Below, one piece after another: positions 17,173 to 25,938 of a DNA stretch of 64,000 nucleotides. Position numbers and translations under genes: made by a program. The DNA comes from Cellulomonas fimi (GTDB taxonomy: Bacteria > Actinomycetota > Actinomycetes > Actinomycetales > Cellulomonadaceae). Under the pieces are notes generated by a model. That model was not told the origin of the DNA. It did no database searches and saw only the letters and a list, made by a program, of their open reading frames with translations. How positions within the stretch are numbered: the stretch's first letter is position 1; the number at the start of each line of letters is the position of its first letter. Location: the NCBI RefSeq assembly GCF_028583725.1, contig NZ_CP110680.1:930001-994000 (forward strand), given 5' to 3'.

Positions 17173-17303
17173 GATCGCCCCCGTCGGGCGCGAGCGACGG
17201 CGCCCTCACCGGGACGCTAGCCCCGTGCGGACGGCGACCACAATGTCCGGTATGGGCGAATTCGGTCAGGGGTCGGTCGCTGTGCGTCGGTCTGCGGACG
17301 AGG

Positions 17304-17720
17304 TCAGCCGCGCCCGTCGGACGTGACGCCACGAGGCAGCCACGTCCCCGGCCCGCGCGGACCCTTCGGCCGCGGGTCCGCGTCGGCGGTCCTGTCGGTC
17401 GTCGCGGGCGGGACGGACTGGGGCGCGGTGCGTGCCGCGGCCGTCGGCCCGTCCGCGGCGGGGTCCGTCGTCGGGTCGGCCGTCGGGTCGACCGTGGGGT
17501 CGGCCGTCGGGGTGGGCGTGCTCGTGGGCCCCACCTGGTACCGGATCTCGACGGTCGCGTGGTCCGTGAACTGCGCCTGCGTCGACCCGACGAACGGCGC
17601 GACGAGCGCGGCCACGGCGAACGCGAGCACGACGGCGAGGCGCACCCACGACCCGCGGTCCGCCGTCAGGAACGGGTGGCGGGCCGCGGCGCGGGCGGTG
17701 TCAGTCGAGGAGGAGGTCAT
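17304..17720 (-). CDS. Small exported protein with SipW-type leader and Pro/Thr-rich tail
   Basis: 138 residues. A single hydrophobic segment (~27-45) ends in APFVGSTQAQFTDHATVEI, which resembles the processing region of TasA/SipW-dependent proteins. After that short strand comes a low-complexity tail of DPT/DPTA repeats and a basic C-terminus, with no recognisable enzyme domain. It is the last gene of the TasA-SipW operon and overlaps the signal peptidase gene by 20 bp; its ATG at 17720 follows GAGGAGG. Probably a surface or matrix protein processed by the neighbouring peptidase. Confidence 0.65.
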   Translation of the reverse strand: MTSSSTDTARAAARHPFLTADRGSWVRLAVVLAFAVAALVAPFVGSTQAQFTDHATVEIRYQVGPTSTPTPTADPTVDPTADPTTDPAADGPTAAARTAPQSVPPATTDRTADADPRPKGPRGPGTWLPRGVTSDGRG

Positions 17721-18435
17721 CGAACCTCCTCGCGTCGGCCTGGGCGCTCGCGGCGGCCGCGCGGCGCTCCCGGCGACCGTCGAAGACGGCCAGCAGCTCG
17801 AGCGTCGCGAGCGCGAGCAGCGGCGGCACGAGCATCACCGCGCGGCCCGACGCCGACGTGGACCACTGCAGCACCCACCCCCACCCGCGGTGCACGTCGA
17901 GCACGACGCCGCGCACGCGCGTGATGGGGATCGCGTTCGGGTCGGCCTCGGCGTTCGCGTCGCCCTTGGTGAACACGTACGGCTTGGTGACGGGCGCGCC
18001 GTCGGTCCCGACCCGGGGGACGCGCTCGCCCGTCACCGGGTCGTCCGTGAGCTCCGGCAGGTGGCGCAGCGCGACGATCCGGTGCGTGACGAGCTGCTGC
18101 GACCCGACCGGCCAGAACGACACGACCTGCCCGACCTTGAGGTCCGACTCACGCGTGATCGCCTGCAGGACCACGGCGTCGCCGGCCTCGAACATCGGGG
18201 CCATCGACCCGGACGTCACGATGAGCAGCCGCTCGTCGTTCACCTGGTACCAGAGCGGGACCAGCAGCGACGCGGCGTAGGCGGCCCCGCAGACCGCCAC
18301 GACCGTCCAGAGCGCGGCGGACACCAGGCGGCGCCAGGTCGGACGCGGGGCACGCGTCGTCCTGGTGCGCGGTGGCACGCTCGGCATCCGTCGGTCGACG
18401 GCGGGCGCACCGGGGGCGCGCCTGCGGAACCTCAT
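17701..18435 (-). CDS. sipW: Signal peptidase I, SipW (ER) type
   Basis: 244 residues. The catalytic Ser is in VTSGSMAPMFEAGDAVV, and the general base is His in THRI rather than the Lys of ordinary bacterial Spase I, the mark of the SipW/ER class. The N-terminal helix (~32-55) and a C-terminal hydrophobic helix (~205-222) anchor it, with the active site outside the cell. It lies between two genes whose products carry SipW-type leaders and should process both. ATG at 18435, 11 bp after the TasA-like stop. Confidence 0.88.
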   Translation of the reverse strand: MRFRRRAPGAPAVDRRMPSVPPRTRTTRAPRPTWRRLVSAALWTVVAVCGAAYAASLLVPLWYQVNDERLLIVTSGSMAPMFEAGDAVVLQAITRESDLKVGQVVSFWPVGSQQLVTHRIVALRHLPELTDDPVTGERVPRVGTDGAPVTKPYVFTKGDANAEADPNAIPITRVRGVVLDVHRGWGWVLQWSTSASGRAVMLVPPLLALATLELLAVFDGRRERRAAAASAQADARRFDDLLLD

Positions 18436-18446
18436 CGCACGGGCCC

Positions 18447-19148
18447 TCAGGTGGCCGGTGTGCCGTCGTTGTTCGCGACCTGCTCGGCCTGCATGCGCAG
18501 GGAGAGCGCGAGCGCCGTGTCCTGGTAGCTGTTGTCGGCGCCGATCGGGAGGTGCACGCGGACGCAGAGCGTCTCGTTCGTGCCCGCGCCGAGCTCGCGG
18601 TCGTCGGCGTCCGGGCCCGTCGCCGCGCTGCCGACGATCGCGGTGAAGTCGGTCGCCAGCGGGGTCGCGGCCCCGTCGACCGCGCCGAGCTGCGGCGCGA
18701 CCGCCACACCGCCGGCGTCGCACTGCGCCGTCTCGAAGATCGCGAGCTGCACGACGTTCCCGAGCGACTGCGGCGTCGCGCCGTCCGCGAGCGTCGGTGC
18801 GGGCGCCGGACCGGTGGCGAGCGTCTCGGAGCGGTACTCGATCGCGTAGCGCAGCTGCAGCGAGCCGTCGTTGCTGACCGTCACCGGCGTGTAGACGGTG
18901 TCGCCGGGCGCCATGCCGCCGGGCGGGAGCGTGAAGGCCGTCGCGCCGACGGCGAGGTCGACCGTGCCGGTCGAGATCTCCGCGCTGGTGGAGTCCGTGT
19001 CGCTGAACAGCGCCGAGGTGGTCAGCGAGGTCGCCCCGACGACCGCGAGCCCGACGATGCCGACCGTGGTCCACATGCGCCGGCGGCGGGGCTGGTCCCG
19101 CTGCGGCGGCGCGGGGTCGATCATCTCCTGGAGCAGGTCGTCCATCAT
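18447..19148 (-). CDS. TasA/camelysin-like SipW-dependent secreted protein
   Basis: 233 residues. After a basic N-terminus comes a hydrophobic stretch (TVGIVGLAVVGATSLTTSAL) and then FSDTDSTSAEISTGTVDLAV, the classic start of mature TasA/camelysin proteins. In Bacillus these form biofilm fibres or act as surface proteases; here only a secreted surface role can be inferred. The C-terminal Cys pair (CDAGG, LCVRV) may form a disulphide. ATG at 19148 follows GAGGAG with 8-nt spacing; a second in-frame ATG comes directly after. It leads the operon TasA-like, sipW, small exported protein. Confidence 0.82.
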   Translation of the reverse strand: MMDDLLQEMIDPAPPQRDQPRRRRMWTTVGIVGLAVVGATSLTTSALFSDTDSTSAEISTGTVDLAVGATAFTLPPGGMAPGDTVYTPVTVSNDGSLQLRYAIEYRSETLATGPAPAPTLADGATPQSLGNVVQLAIFETAQCDAGGVAVAPQLGAVDGAATPLATDFTAIVGSAATGPDADDRELGAGTNETLCVRVHLPIGADNSYQDTALALSLRMQAEQVANNDGTPAT

Positions 19149-19244
19149 CGGGGGAACTCCTCGGGCATCGTGCGCAGGCAGGTACGGGCCGGACGAATCA
19201 CCATCGGCAAACGGGTGGCGCGGGTTGAGGCATCCGGGTGAGAT

Positions 19245-19260
19245 TCACTCGTTCGAGTGA
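19245..19260. promoter_or_regulatory. Perfect 16-bp palindrome upstream of the TasA operon
   Basis: TCACTCG (19245-19251), TT, CGAGTGA (19254-19260). It covers the last codons and stop of the GGDEF-EAL gene and lies 97 bp before the TasA-like ATG. It is either an operator for the TasA operon or a hairpin at the end of the GGDEF-EAL message; the 2-nt loop favours protein-DNA binding. Confidence 0.4.
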
Positions 19261-21350
19261 TGAGTCGTCTGCGCCGTCCGGGGGCGACGTCGCCCGCCCG
19301 GGCGCGAACCCGCAGGTCGCGTCGACTCGTCGGCGCCGCGGCGGGGCGTGGGGACGAGCGTGCCGAACGTGAGGTCCGCGGGCGGCACGGCCCGCGAGTA
19401 GAGGAAGCCCTGCGCCTGGTCGACCCCGAGCCTCGCCAGGATGTCCGCGGTGTGCTCGTCCTCGACACCCTCCGCGACGACGCGCAGCCCGAACGAGTGC
19501 GCGAGGTCCACCATCGCGCGGACCACGACCTCGGACCCCTCGCGCCCGCCGGCCTGGAGGTCCGCGACGAACAGGCGGTCGATCTTCAGCTCGTCCACGG
19601 GCAGGTCCCGCAGCTGCGAGATCGAGGTGTTGCCGATGCCGAAGTCGTCGATCGCGACCCGCACGCCGAGCTCGCCGAGGCGCTCCAGCACCGGCACCAC
19701 GCGCGACCGGTCGGCCACGAGCGCGGTCTCCGTGATCTCGACCTCGAGCAGCTCCGACGGCACGCGGTGCTCGGCGAGCAGCCGCTCGATGAGGTCGACG
19801 ACCTCCGTCGACGCCACGTCGTGCGCGGACAGGTTCACCGCGACGGGCGTGGTGCGGCCGTCCTGCGACCACTGCGCGAGCTGGCGGACGCACGCCGTGA
19901 GCGCGAACCGCGTGACGTCGTGGATGAGGCCCGACTGCTCCGCGAGCGGGATGAACGCCGCCGGCGCGAGCAGGCCGCGCGTCTCGTGCCGCCAGCGCAT
20001 GAGCGCCTCGAGCCCGACCGTGCGGCCCGTCGTCAGGTCGACCTTCGGCTGGTAGTGCATCTCGAGCTCGTGCGAGTCGTGGTTCGCCGCGTCGAGCGCG
20101 CGGTGCAGGTCGCCCAGCAGGACCAGGCGCGCGGGGGAGGAGTCGTCCTCGTCGAGCGAGTACACCGCGACACCCGTGCGGCGGTGCTTCGCCGCGTACA
20201 TCGCGACGTCCGCCGTCCGCATGAGCGACGACGCGTCGCTCGCGTGGTCCGGCAGGCACGCGACGCCGACCGACGTCTCGACGTGCAGCGCGAGGTCGCC
20301 GAGCGGGAACGGCGTCGCGAACAGCCCGCGCACCCGCCGCGCGAGACGCTCGGCGTTCTCGACCGACCGCACGTCCGGCAGCAGGACCGCGAACTCGTCG
20401 CCGCCCAGCCGGGCGACGACGTCGTTCTCCCGCAGGGCGCCGCGCAGCCGCTCCGCGACCTGCTCCAGCAGCTCGTCGCCGCGGTCGTGGCCGAGCGAGT
20501 CGTTGATGTCCTTGAAGTGGTCGATGTCGAGCATCATGAGCCCGACGCGCGTCCCGTCCTGCTGCGCCTCGGCGATCGTGCGGCGCATGCGGTCGGCGAG
20601 CATCCGCCGGTTCGGCAGTCCCGTGAGGGAGTCGAGCAGCGCGAGGCGGGCGTTCTCCAGCGCGGTCGCCTGCAGCCGGCGCGACGTCGTGAGCACCGTC
20701 CGGAACAGCAGCACCCACAGCAGCACCAGGCCGACGCCGACGACGATGCCGACCGTGCGGACCGCGTCGCCCACCGCGTCCGCCGAGCCGGTGTGGTCGA
20801 GCATGACCTCCGCGGCACCCACGACCTCGCCGGGGCGCGTGCCCTCGGCGTCCGTCGCGAGCGTGTCGCCCGCCGTCACCGGCACGTACACGTCGAGCAC
20901 GTCGGTCTGCGTACCGCTCGCCGCGCCCTCGTCGCCGCGCACGTCCGTGACGACCCGGGCGTCGGGCTCGCCCGTGCGCATGGTCGCGTCCAGCCTGTCG
21001 CCGTCGGGGAACCCGCTCGTCGTGCGGTCGGCCGTCGAGAAGATCAGGGTCCCGTCCTGCGCCCACAGCCGGACCTCGACGACGCTGTCCGCGAACCCGG
21101 CGACAGCCGCGCGCACGGCGGCGTCCTGCTCGGGCGTCAGCGCCGTGGCCAGCACGAACGAGTCCGTCGGCACCTGGCCCGTCGCGTAGGACTGCACCGA
21201 CTCGGCCGACGCCATCCCGTCACGCGTCGACTGCCGCTCCATGACGTTCGCCGAGACGACCACGAGCGCGAGGCCGAGCACCGTCATGGCGACGACGCTC
21301 ACGACCGCGAAGTAGCGCGTCAACGACCACGGTCGTCGGGTACGGGGCAC
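19245..21350 (-). CDS. Membrane GGDEF-EAL cyclic-di-GMP protein
   Basis: 701 residues from GTG 21350. Two transmembrane helices (~14-34 and ~195-215) flank an extracellular sensor domain, then GGDEF (~240-410; intact LGGDEFAV) and EAL (~440-690). EAL residues are present: [34 protein letters not shown] and VAEGVED, so the phosphodiesterase may be active as well as the cyclase. GTG at 21350 follows GAGGT; an in-frame ATG at 21464 would add 38 unstructured residues. It lies upstream of a TasA-like surface-protein operon on the same strand, which suits control of surface attachment. Confidence 0.88.
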   Translation of the reverse strand: MPRTRRPWSLTRYFAVVSVVAMTVLGLALVVVSANVMERQSTRDGMASAESVQSYATGQVPTDSFVLATALTPEQDAAVRAAVAGFADSVVEVRLWAQDGTLIFSTADRTTSGFPDGDRLDATMRTGEPDARVVTDVRGDEGAASGTQTDVLDVYVPVTAGDTLATDAEGTRPGEVVGAAEVMLDHTGSADAVGDAVRTVGIVVGVGLVLLWVLLFRTVLTTSRRLQATALENARLALLDSLTGLPNRRMLADRMRRTIAEAQQDGTRVGLMMLDIDHFKDINDSLGHDRGDELLEQVAERLRGALRENDVVARLGGDEFAVLLPDVRSVENAERLARRVRGLFATPFPLGDLALHVETSVGVACLPDHASDASSLMRTADVAMYAAKHRRTGVAVYSLDEDDSSPARLVLLGDLHRALDAANHDSHELEMHYQPKVDLTTGRTVGLEALMRWRHETRGLLAPAAFIPLAEQSGLIHDVTRFALTACVRQLAQWSQDGRTTPVAVNLSAHDVASTEVVDLIERLLAEHRVPSELLEVEITETALVADRSRVVPVLERLGELGVRVAIDDFGIGNTSISQLRDLPVDELKIDRLFVADLQAGGREGSEVVVRAMVDLAHSFGLRVVAEGVEDEHTADILARLGVDQAQGFLYSRAVPPADLTFGTLVPTPRRGADESTRPAGSRPGGRRRPRTAQTTHHSNE

Positions 21351-21576
21351 GCGGACCTCACGGGCGGGGACGGACGACCGGGGGCGAGTCGGTCGGGTTC
21401 GGCGGCTTTCGGTCAGCGCGGGAGGAGCGTGCGCTACGGGGCACGGTAGACCGAACTGCCGCACAACTGCGAGACGCGCTGGTCAGCGACCTGCCCGGCG
21501 CGTCGGGAACCACCGCCGCCCGCGACGTGTTGCACCGGTCGGGCGCCGCACCGCGCGGCCCCACGAGGAGGACGAG

Positions 21577-21978
21577 ATGGGCTACGAGGTCGAGAAGACC
21601 GACGAGCAGTGGGCCGCCGAGCTCGCGCCGCAGGAGTTCGCGGTGCTGCGCCGGGCGGGGACCGAGCGCGCGTGGACCGGTGCGCTCCTCGACGAGAAGC
21701 GGGTCGGCGTGTACCGGTGTCGCGCGTGCGGCAACGAGCTGTTCCGGTCCGAGACGAAGTTCGACTCGCACTGCGGGTGGCCGAGCTTCTTCTCGCCGCT
21801 CGCGGAGGACCGCGTCGAGCTGCTCGTCGACCGCAGCCTCGGCATGGTGCGCACCGAGGTCCGTTGCGCCCGCTGCGGCTCGCACCTGGGGCACGTCTTC
21901 GACGACGCGCCGCAGACCCCCACGGGTGACCGCTACTGCATGAACTCGGTCAGCCTGACGTTCGAGCAGAGCGCCTGA
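21577..21978 (+). CDS. msrB: Peptide-methionine (R)-S-oxide reductase
   Basis: 133 residues, full-length MsrB. It repairs the R-sulfoxide of oxidised methionine in proteins. Two zinc Cys pairs are visible (YRCRACG and VRCARCG), with [10 protein letters not shown] and the catalytic Cys in RYCMNSVSL close to the C-terminus. ATG at 21577 follows GAGGAGGACGAG. It stands alone and is divergent from the GGDEF-EAL gene; the gap shows no clear operator. Confidence 0.95.
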   Translation: MGYEVEKTDEQWAAELAPQEFAVLRRAGTERAWTGALLDEKRVGVYRCRACGNELFRSETKFDSHCGWPSFFSPLAEDRVELLVDRSLGMVRTEVRCARCGSHLGHVFDDAPQTPTGDRYCMNSVSLTFEQSA

Positions 21979-21992
21979 CCGCAGGGCACGAA

Positions 21993-22033
21993 GCCCCCGT
22001 CGCGGGACGATCGGGGATCACCCCGACGGGGGC
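21993..22033. terminator. Possible terminator after msrB
   Basis: GCCCCCGTCG (21993-22002) and CGACGGGGGC (22024-22033) are perfect 10-bp arms around a 21-nt loop that itself can form a small GGGG/CCCC helix. It starts 15 bp after the msrB stop, without a T-tract. Confidence 0.45.
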
Positions 22034-22089
22034 CGTCCGGATGGTCGACACACCTGAAGTCCGGGGCCGTTCCTGCCGATAATGCATGC

Positions 22090-22884
22090 GTGGACGAGCT
22101 GCTGACGGTGAGGCGGTGGCGCCGGTACGGCGCCGACCGTCTCTTCGTCACGCAGGAGACCGGTGCGCCGGTCGGCTCCGTCGACCTCCAGTCCGGCGAG
22201 GTCGTCGTCGAGCACCCCGCTCTGGAGGACGGCGTCCGCAAGGCCGCCCAGGCGTGGCTGCGCGCCGACCTGCGCACGGACACGGGTGCGCTCGTGCTGC
22301 CGGTCCCGGCCAGCGCGACCGACGCGCTCGACGCGCTCGACCAGGCTGCGCTTGAGGCGTGGCTCGGCACCGTGTCGGCGGACGCGCCGTCGCTCCCGGC
22401 CTACCGCGGCGAGCGCGGCAGCTCGGTGCGCACGCGCCTGTCCCGGCTCGTCGACGAGGGCTGGCAGGTGCTGCACGACGTGCCCGTCGGCCGGCAGGGG
22501 TCGCTGCTGCAGAACCTGCTCGTCGGCCCCGGGGGGATCCTCGCCGTCTCGGAGCGCGACCTCACCGGCTCCGACGTCGTCGTCGAGGGCCGCTTCATGA
22601 CCGTCGACGGCGAGCCCGTGCCGTTCCTGCGCGACGCCCGGCTGGAGGCGTCCCGCGTGCAGACGGCGCTGCTGGCCGCCGCGTGCGCGGGTGTCGTGGT
22701 GCGCGCGGTGCTCGTCGTGCAGGGCCGGCTCGAGGTGCGCTCGCCCGGCGGCACCGACGACGTGCTCGTGGTCCCGCGGACCGAGGTGCCGGGCATCTTC
22801 CGCCGCATGGCGCCGCGGCTCGGCGCCGACCGGGCGGCGGCCATCGCGACCATCGCCGGACGGCGTACCACCTGGTCACGCTGA
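22090..22884 (+). CDS. Nuclease-related-domain (NERD)-like protein
   Basis: 264 residues, tentative. The C-terminal half (from ~115) has the order seen in NERD proteins: VRTRLSRLVDEGWQVLHDVP, then GPGGILAVSERDLTGSD, a strand VVRAVLVVQG and LVVPRTEVPGIFRRM. This resembles the restriction-endonuclease-like core, but the catalytic D-ExK set is not clearly preserved (GPGGILAVSERD replaces the usual GxxGIFxIDxK), so nuclease activity is doubtful. The N-terminal ~100 residues are unassigned. GTG at 22090. Confidence 0.6.
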   Translation: MDELLTVRRWRRYGADRLFVTQETGAPVGSVDLQSGEVVVEHPALEDGVRKAAQAWLRADLRTDTGALVLPVPASATDALDALDQAALEAWLGTVSADAPSLPAYRGERGSSVRTRLSRLVDEGWQVLHDVPVGRQGSLLQNLLVGPGGILAVSERDLTGSDVVVEGRFMTVDGEPVPFLRDARLEASRVQTALLAAACAGVVVRAVLVVQGRLEVRSPGGTDDVLVVPRTEVPGIFRRMAPRLGADRAAAIATIAGRRTTWSR

Positions 22885-22981
22885 CCCGTCTGGGTGCCAG
22901 CACCTAGACCGGTCGGCGTGTCGGGCAGCTGTCCAGCGATTTCGCCCGCCCGGACGTGCCCGGTGGGGCGAGGATGGGTCC

Positions 22982-23431
22982 GTGGTCGAGGAGAACTTCG
23001 CGAGGCTCGAGCGAGAGCTCGGTCTGCTGCTGCGCCGGGCGCACGCGTCGTCGGCGGCGCTCGCGCGTGACGTGCACCCCGACCTGGAGCCGTCGGCGTA
23101 CGTGCTGCTCGGGCACATCGAGGCGACGCCCGGCGTCCGGGCCAGCGACCTCGCGACCTACATCGGCGTCGGCCGCGGCACGATCTCCCGCCAGCTCGCG
23201 CGGCTCGGCGCGATCGGCCTGGTGTCGCGGCGTCCCGACCCGGACGACTTCCGTGGCCAGCTCCTGGACCTCACGGACGAGGGCCTGCGCCGCCTGTCGG
23301 CCGCCCGCGCGGCGCGCCGCGAGTTCCTGCTGCGCGCGCTCGACGGCTGGACCGCGGGCGAGGTCGACGCGCTCGCGGAGCAGCTCGACCGGCTGAACTC
23401 GGCGCTCGCGGCGATCCGCCAGCACGACTGA
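22982..23431 (+). CDS. MarR family transcriptional regulator
   Basis: 149 residues. The winged helix is clear: VLLGHIEATPGVRASDLATY, IGVGRGTISRQLARLGAIGL, then the wing VSRRPDPDDFRGQLLDLTDEG (residues ~40-105). Start GTG 22982 with an upstream GAGG. The neighbouring drug exporter is convergent, so there is no operon to suggest its target; the exporter already has its own upstream MarR gene. Confidence 0.85.
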   Translation: MVEENFARLERELGLLLRRAHASSAALARDVHPDLEPSAYVLLGHIEATPGVRASDLATYIGVGRGTISRQLARLGAIGLVSRRPDPDDFRGQLLDLTDEGLRRLSAARAARREFLLRALDGWTAGEVDALAEQLDRLNSALAAIRQHD

Positions 23432-23445
23432 CCGTTCCGCCGACG

Positions 23446-23490
23446 CACGGACGCGCCGCCCCCGGGGTCCCGGGAGGCGGCGCGTCCGTG
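23446..23490. terminator. Strong bidirectional terminator between marR and the MFS exporter
   Basis: Perfect 15-bp outer stem: 23446-23460 (CACGGACGCGCCGCC) and 23476-23490, with an inner CCCGG/CCGGG helix in the loop. It lies between two convergent stop codons (23431 and 23504). Confidence 0.7.
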
Positions 23491-23503
23491 TGCGAGGCGG
23501 AGG

Positions 23504-25195
23504 TCAGGCGACCGTGGCGGGCGCCTTCTCCTCGACGTCGGCGTCCTGCTCGAGCCGCTGCTCGATGCCGGACTTGCGGCCGAGCGGCACCTCCTTGAGG
23601 AAGAGCACGGCGACGAGCGACACCAGGGCGACGGGTGCGGCGACGAGGAACAGGTCCGCGATCGCGTCGCCGAACGCGCGCTCGACGACGAGCCGGACCG
23701 GCTCGGGCAGGGTGGCCAGGTTCGGCAGCGTGCTGGTGCCGCCGGCACCGAGCGCCGACGCGTCGATCCCGAGGCCCGCGAGGCCCGCGACGATGAGGTC
23801 GCCCACCCGGTTGGACAGCACGGCGCCGAGCGCCGACACGCCGATCGCACCGCCGAGCGTCCGGAAGAACGCGACCGTCGAGGTGCCGGAGCCGATCTCG
23901 CTCACGTCGAGCGTGTTCTGCACGGCGAGGACCAGGTTCTGCATGAGCATGCCCACGCCGGTGCCGAGGATCACCATGTAGAGCGCGACGAGCGTGAAGC
24001 TCGTGTCGTAGTGGATGGTCCCCATGAGCACGAGGCCTGCGGTGAGGACGGTCGCGCCGGCGACCATGAACCCCTTGTAGCGGCCGGTGCGGCTGATGAT
24101 CTGCCCGGACAGCGTCGAGGCGACGAACACCCCGACGACCATGGGGATCGTGAGCAGGCCCGACTCGGTCGGGGTCTTGCCGCGCGCGAGCTGCATGTAC
24201 TGGCTGAGGAACACCGAGGTGCCGAACAGCGCGATGCCGACCGCGACGGACGCGACGACCGACAGGACCAGCGTGCGGTTCCTGAACAGGTGCAGCGGGA
24301 TGATCGGCTCCGCGGCCCGGGACTCGGCCCACACGGCCAGCGCGAGCAGCACGAGCGAGCCGCCGACCATCGCGGCGGTCTGCCAGGACGCCCAGGCGAA
24401 CGAGGTCCCCGCGAAGGTGACCCACAGGAGCAGCAGCGCGATACCCGCGGACAGCAGGGCCGCGCCGAGGTAGTCGATCTTCACCTGGCGGCGCGTGAGC
24501 GGGGGCAGGTGCAGCGTGCGCTGGAGCACGATGATCGCGGCGACCGCGAACGGCAGGCCGACGAAGAAGTTCCAGCGCCAGCCGGGGCCGTCGGTGATGA
24601 GGCCGCCGAGCAGCGGGCCGCCGACCATGCCGATGCCCATGACGCCGCCCATGAGTCCCATGTACCGGCCGCGCTCGCGCGGGCTGATGATGTCGGCGAT
24701 GAGGACCGTGCCGAGCGCGGTCAGACCGCCCGCGCCGATGCCCTGCACGGCGCGCATGCCGATGAGCACGCCGGTGCTGTGCGAGAGGCCTGCGAGCGCG
24801 GACGACACGACGGAGATGACGAGCGCGAGCTGGATGAGCAGCTTGCGGTCGACGAGGTCGGCGAGCTTGCCCCAGATCGGGGTCGTGATCGTGGTGGTCA
24901 GCAGGGTCGCGGTGACGACCCACGTGAACGCGGACTGCTCACCCTGGAGGTCGGAGATGATCCGCGGCAGCGACGACGACACGACGCTCGTCGCGAGGAT
25001 CGAGACGAACATGCCGAGGAGGATCCCGGACAGCGACTCGAGCACCTCGCGGTGCGTCATGCGGGGAGCGTCGGCGGGCGCGGCGTCGGACGTGGTGTCG
25101 AGCGCGGCGTCGAGGGGGAGACCCGCGGCGTCGGCCGACGTCCCGACGAGCCGGGTGGCCTCGTCGGGCGCGGTGGGGGTGGTGCGGTCGGTCAT
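23504..25195 (-). CDS. MFS drug exporter, DHA2 (14-TM) family
   Basis: 563 residues with 14 predicted helices between ~50 and ~525, EmrB/QacA type. Motif A (GKLADLVDRKLLIQLALVI) and motif C-like GIGMVGGPLLGGLI are present. It should export hydrophobic drugs by proton antiport. It is the second gene of a marR-exporter pair on the minus strand, 112 bp after the marR stop, so the upstream MarR is the likely regulator. The N-terminal ~45 residues are acidic and Ala-rich. Confidence 0.9.
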   Translation of the reverse strand: MTDRTTPTAPDEATRLVGTSADAAGLPLDAALDTTSDAAPADAPRMTHREVLESLSGILLGMFVSILATSVVSSSLPRIISDLQGEQSAFTWVVTATLLTTTITTPIWGKLADLVDRKLLIQLALVISVVSSALAGLSHSTGVLIGMRAVQGIGAGGLTALGTVLIADIISPRERGRYMGLMGGVMGIGMVGGPLLGGLITDGPGWRWNFFVGLPFAVAAIIVLQRTLHLPPLTRRQVKIDYLGAALLSAGIALLLLWVTFAGTSFAWASWQTAAMVGGSLVLLALAVWAESRAAEPIIPLHLFRNRTLVLSVVASVAVGIALFGTSVFLSQYMQLARGKTPTESGLLTIPMVVGVFVASTLSGQIISRTGRYKGFMVAGATVLTAGLVLMGTIHYDTSFTLVALYMVILGTGVGMLMQNLVLAVQNTLDVSEIGSGTSTVAFFRTLGGAIGVSALGAVLSNRVGDLIVAGLAGLGIDASALGAGGTSTLPNLATLPEPVRLVVERAFGDAIADLFLVAAPVALVSLVAVLFLKEVPLGRKSGIEQRLEQDADVEEKAPATVA

Positions 25196-25307
25196 GGTCT
25201 CGCTCTCGTCGAGGTCGGGTCGTGCGGTGCGGGACCCGGCGTCGTCGGCAGGTCGGTGGGGGTGCGCGTCGTGGCCGGTCCGCGAGCCGGAGGTCGCGGC
25301 GGGCCCG

Positions 25308-25796
25308 TCACCCGGTCGTGGCGAGGGCCGGTGCCTGCTCGCGCAGGCGGGCGGCGTCGATCGTGGCGGCGATGCGGTGCAGGACGGCGGCCGCGTCGTC
25401 GATGTCGTCGGGCGCCCACTCGCCGAAGACGGCCTGCATGGCGCCGTCGCGGACGTCGAGCATGCGCGCGGCGAGCGTCTCGCCGTCGGCGGTGAGCCGC
25501 AGGGTGCGGGCGCGGCGGTCGTCGGGGTCGACGGTCCGCTCGACCCAGCCCTCCGCGACGAGGTGGCTCACCTGGCGGCTGACGACGGAGACGTCGACGC
25601 GCATGGCGTGCGCGATCTCGCCGACGCCGAGCGCGCCGCGACGGGCGAGCAGGCGGATGAGCGGGACCTCGCCGCGCGAGCAGGGGAACTGGCGCGACAT
25701 GACGTGCGACGCCTCGCGCAGCGAGCGGGTGAGCTCCTCCATGGCACGCAGCAGGAGACGTGTGGGCGTCTCGGGTGCGTCGGTGGTGCCGGTCAT
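25308..25796 (-). CDS. MarR family regulator of the adjacent exporter
   Basis: 162 residues. Winged helix: LIRLLARRGALGVGEIAHAM, RVDVSVVSRQVSHLVAEGWV, then wing VERTVDPDDRRARTLRLTAD. ATG at 25796 follows AAGGAG with 7-nt spacing; upstream in-frame ATG codons would extend into the operator region. A perfect palindrome TTGCGT-G-ACGCAA begins 15 bp upstream. The gene precedes a DHA2 exporter, so ligand-relieved repression of its own operon is expected. Confidence 0.88.
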   Translation of the reverse strand: MTGTTDAPETPTRLLLRAMEELTRSLREASHVMSRQFPCSRGEVPLIRLLARRGALGVGEIAHAMRVDVSVVSRQVSHLVAEGWVERTVDPDDRRARTLRLTADGETLAARMLDVRDGAMQAVFGEWAPDDIDDAAAVLHRIAATIDAARLREQAPALATTG

Positions 25797-25810
25797 GGGT
25801 CGCTCCTTCG

Positions 25811-25823
25811 TTGCGTGACGCAA
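25811..25823. promoter_or_regulatory. MarR operator candidate
   Basis: TTGCGT (25811-25816), G, ACGCAA (25818-25823), a perfect palindrome of MarR-operator size 15 bp before the marR ATG. A weaker TTGC(5)GCAA copy is at 25843-25855. The region is AT-richer than the surroundings and probably contains the promoter. Confidence 0.6.
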
Positions 25824-25886
25824 AGACTGTAGGACACAGCATTTGCATGGGGCAACTTATTCCGTGTCCCATCGCGCGGGCACGAC

Positions 25887-25921
25887 GGAGGCCCCTGGCG
25901 CGTGGTGCGCCAGGGGCCTCC
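25887..25921. terminator. Terminator of the sugar porter gene
   Basis: Perfect 15-bp stem, arms 25887-25901 (GGAGGCCCCTGGCGC) and 25907-25921, 5-nt loop, 17 bp after the sugar porter stop. It separates that gene from the marR promoter. Confidence 0.7.
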
Positions 25922-25938
25922 GGGACGTGCGGGTGCTG

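Noticed and set aside
22090..22884. Active NERD nuclease call
   Set aside because: The catalytic acidic and Lys residues are not clearly kept, so only NERD-like was recorded.
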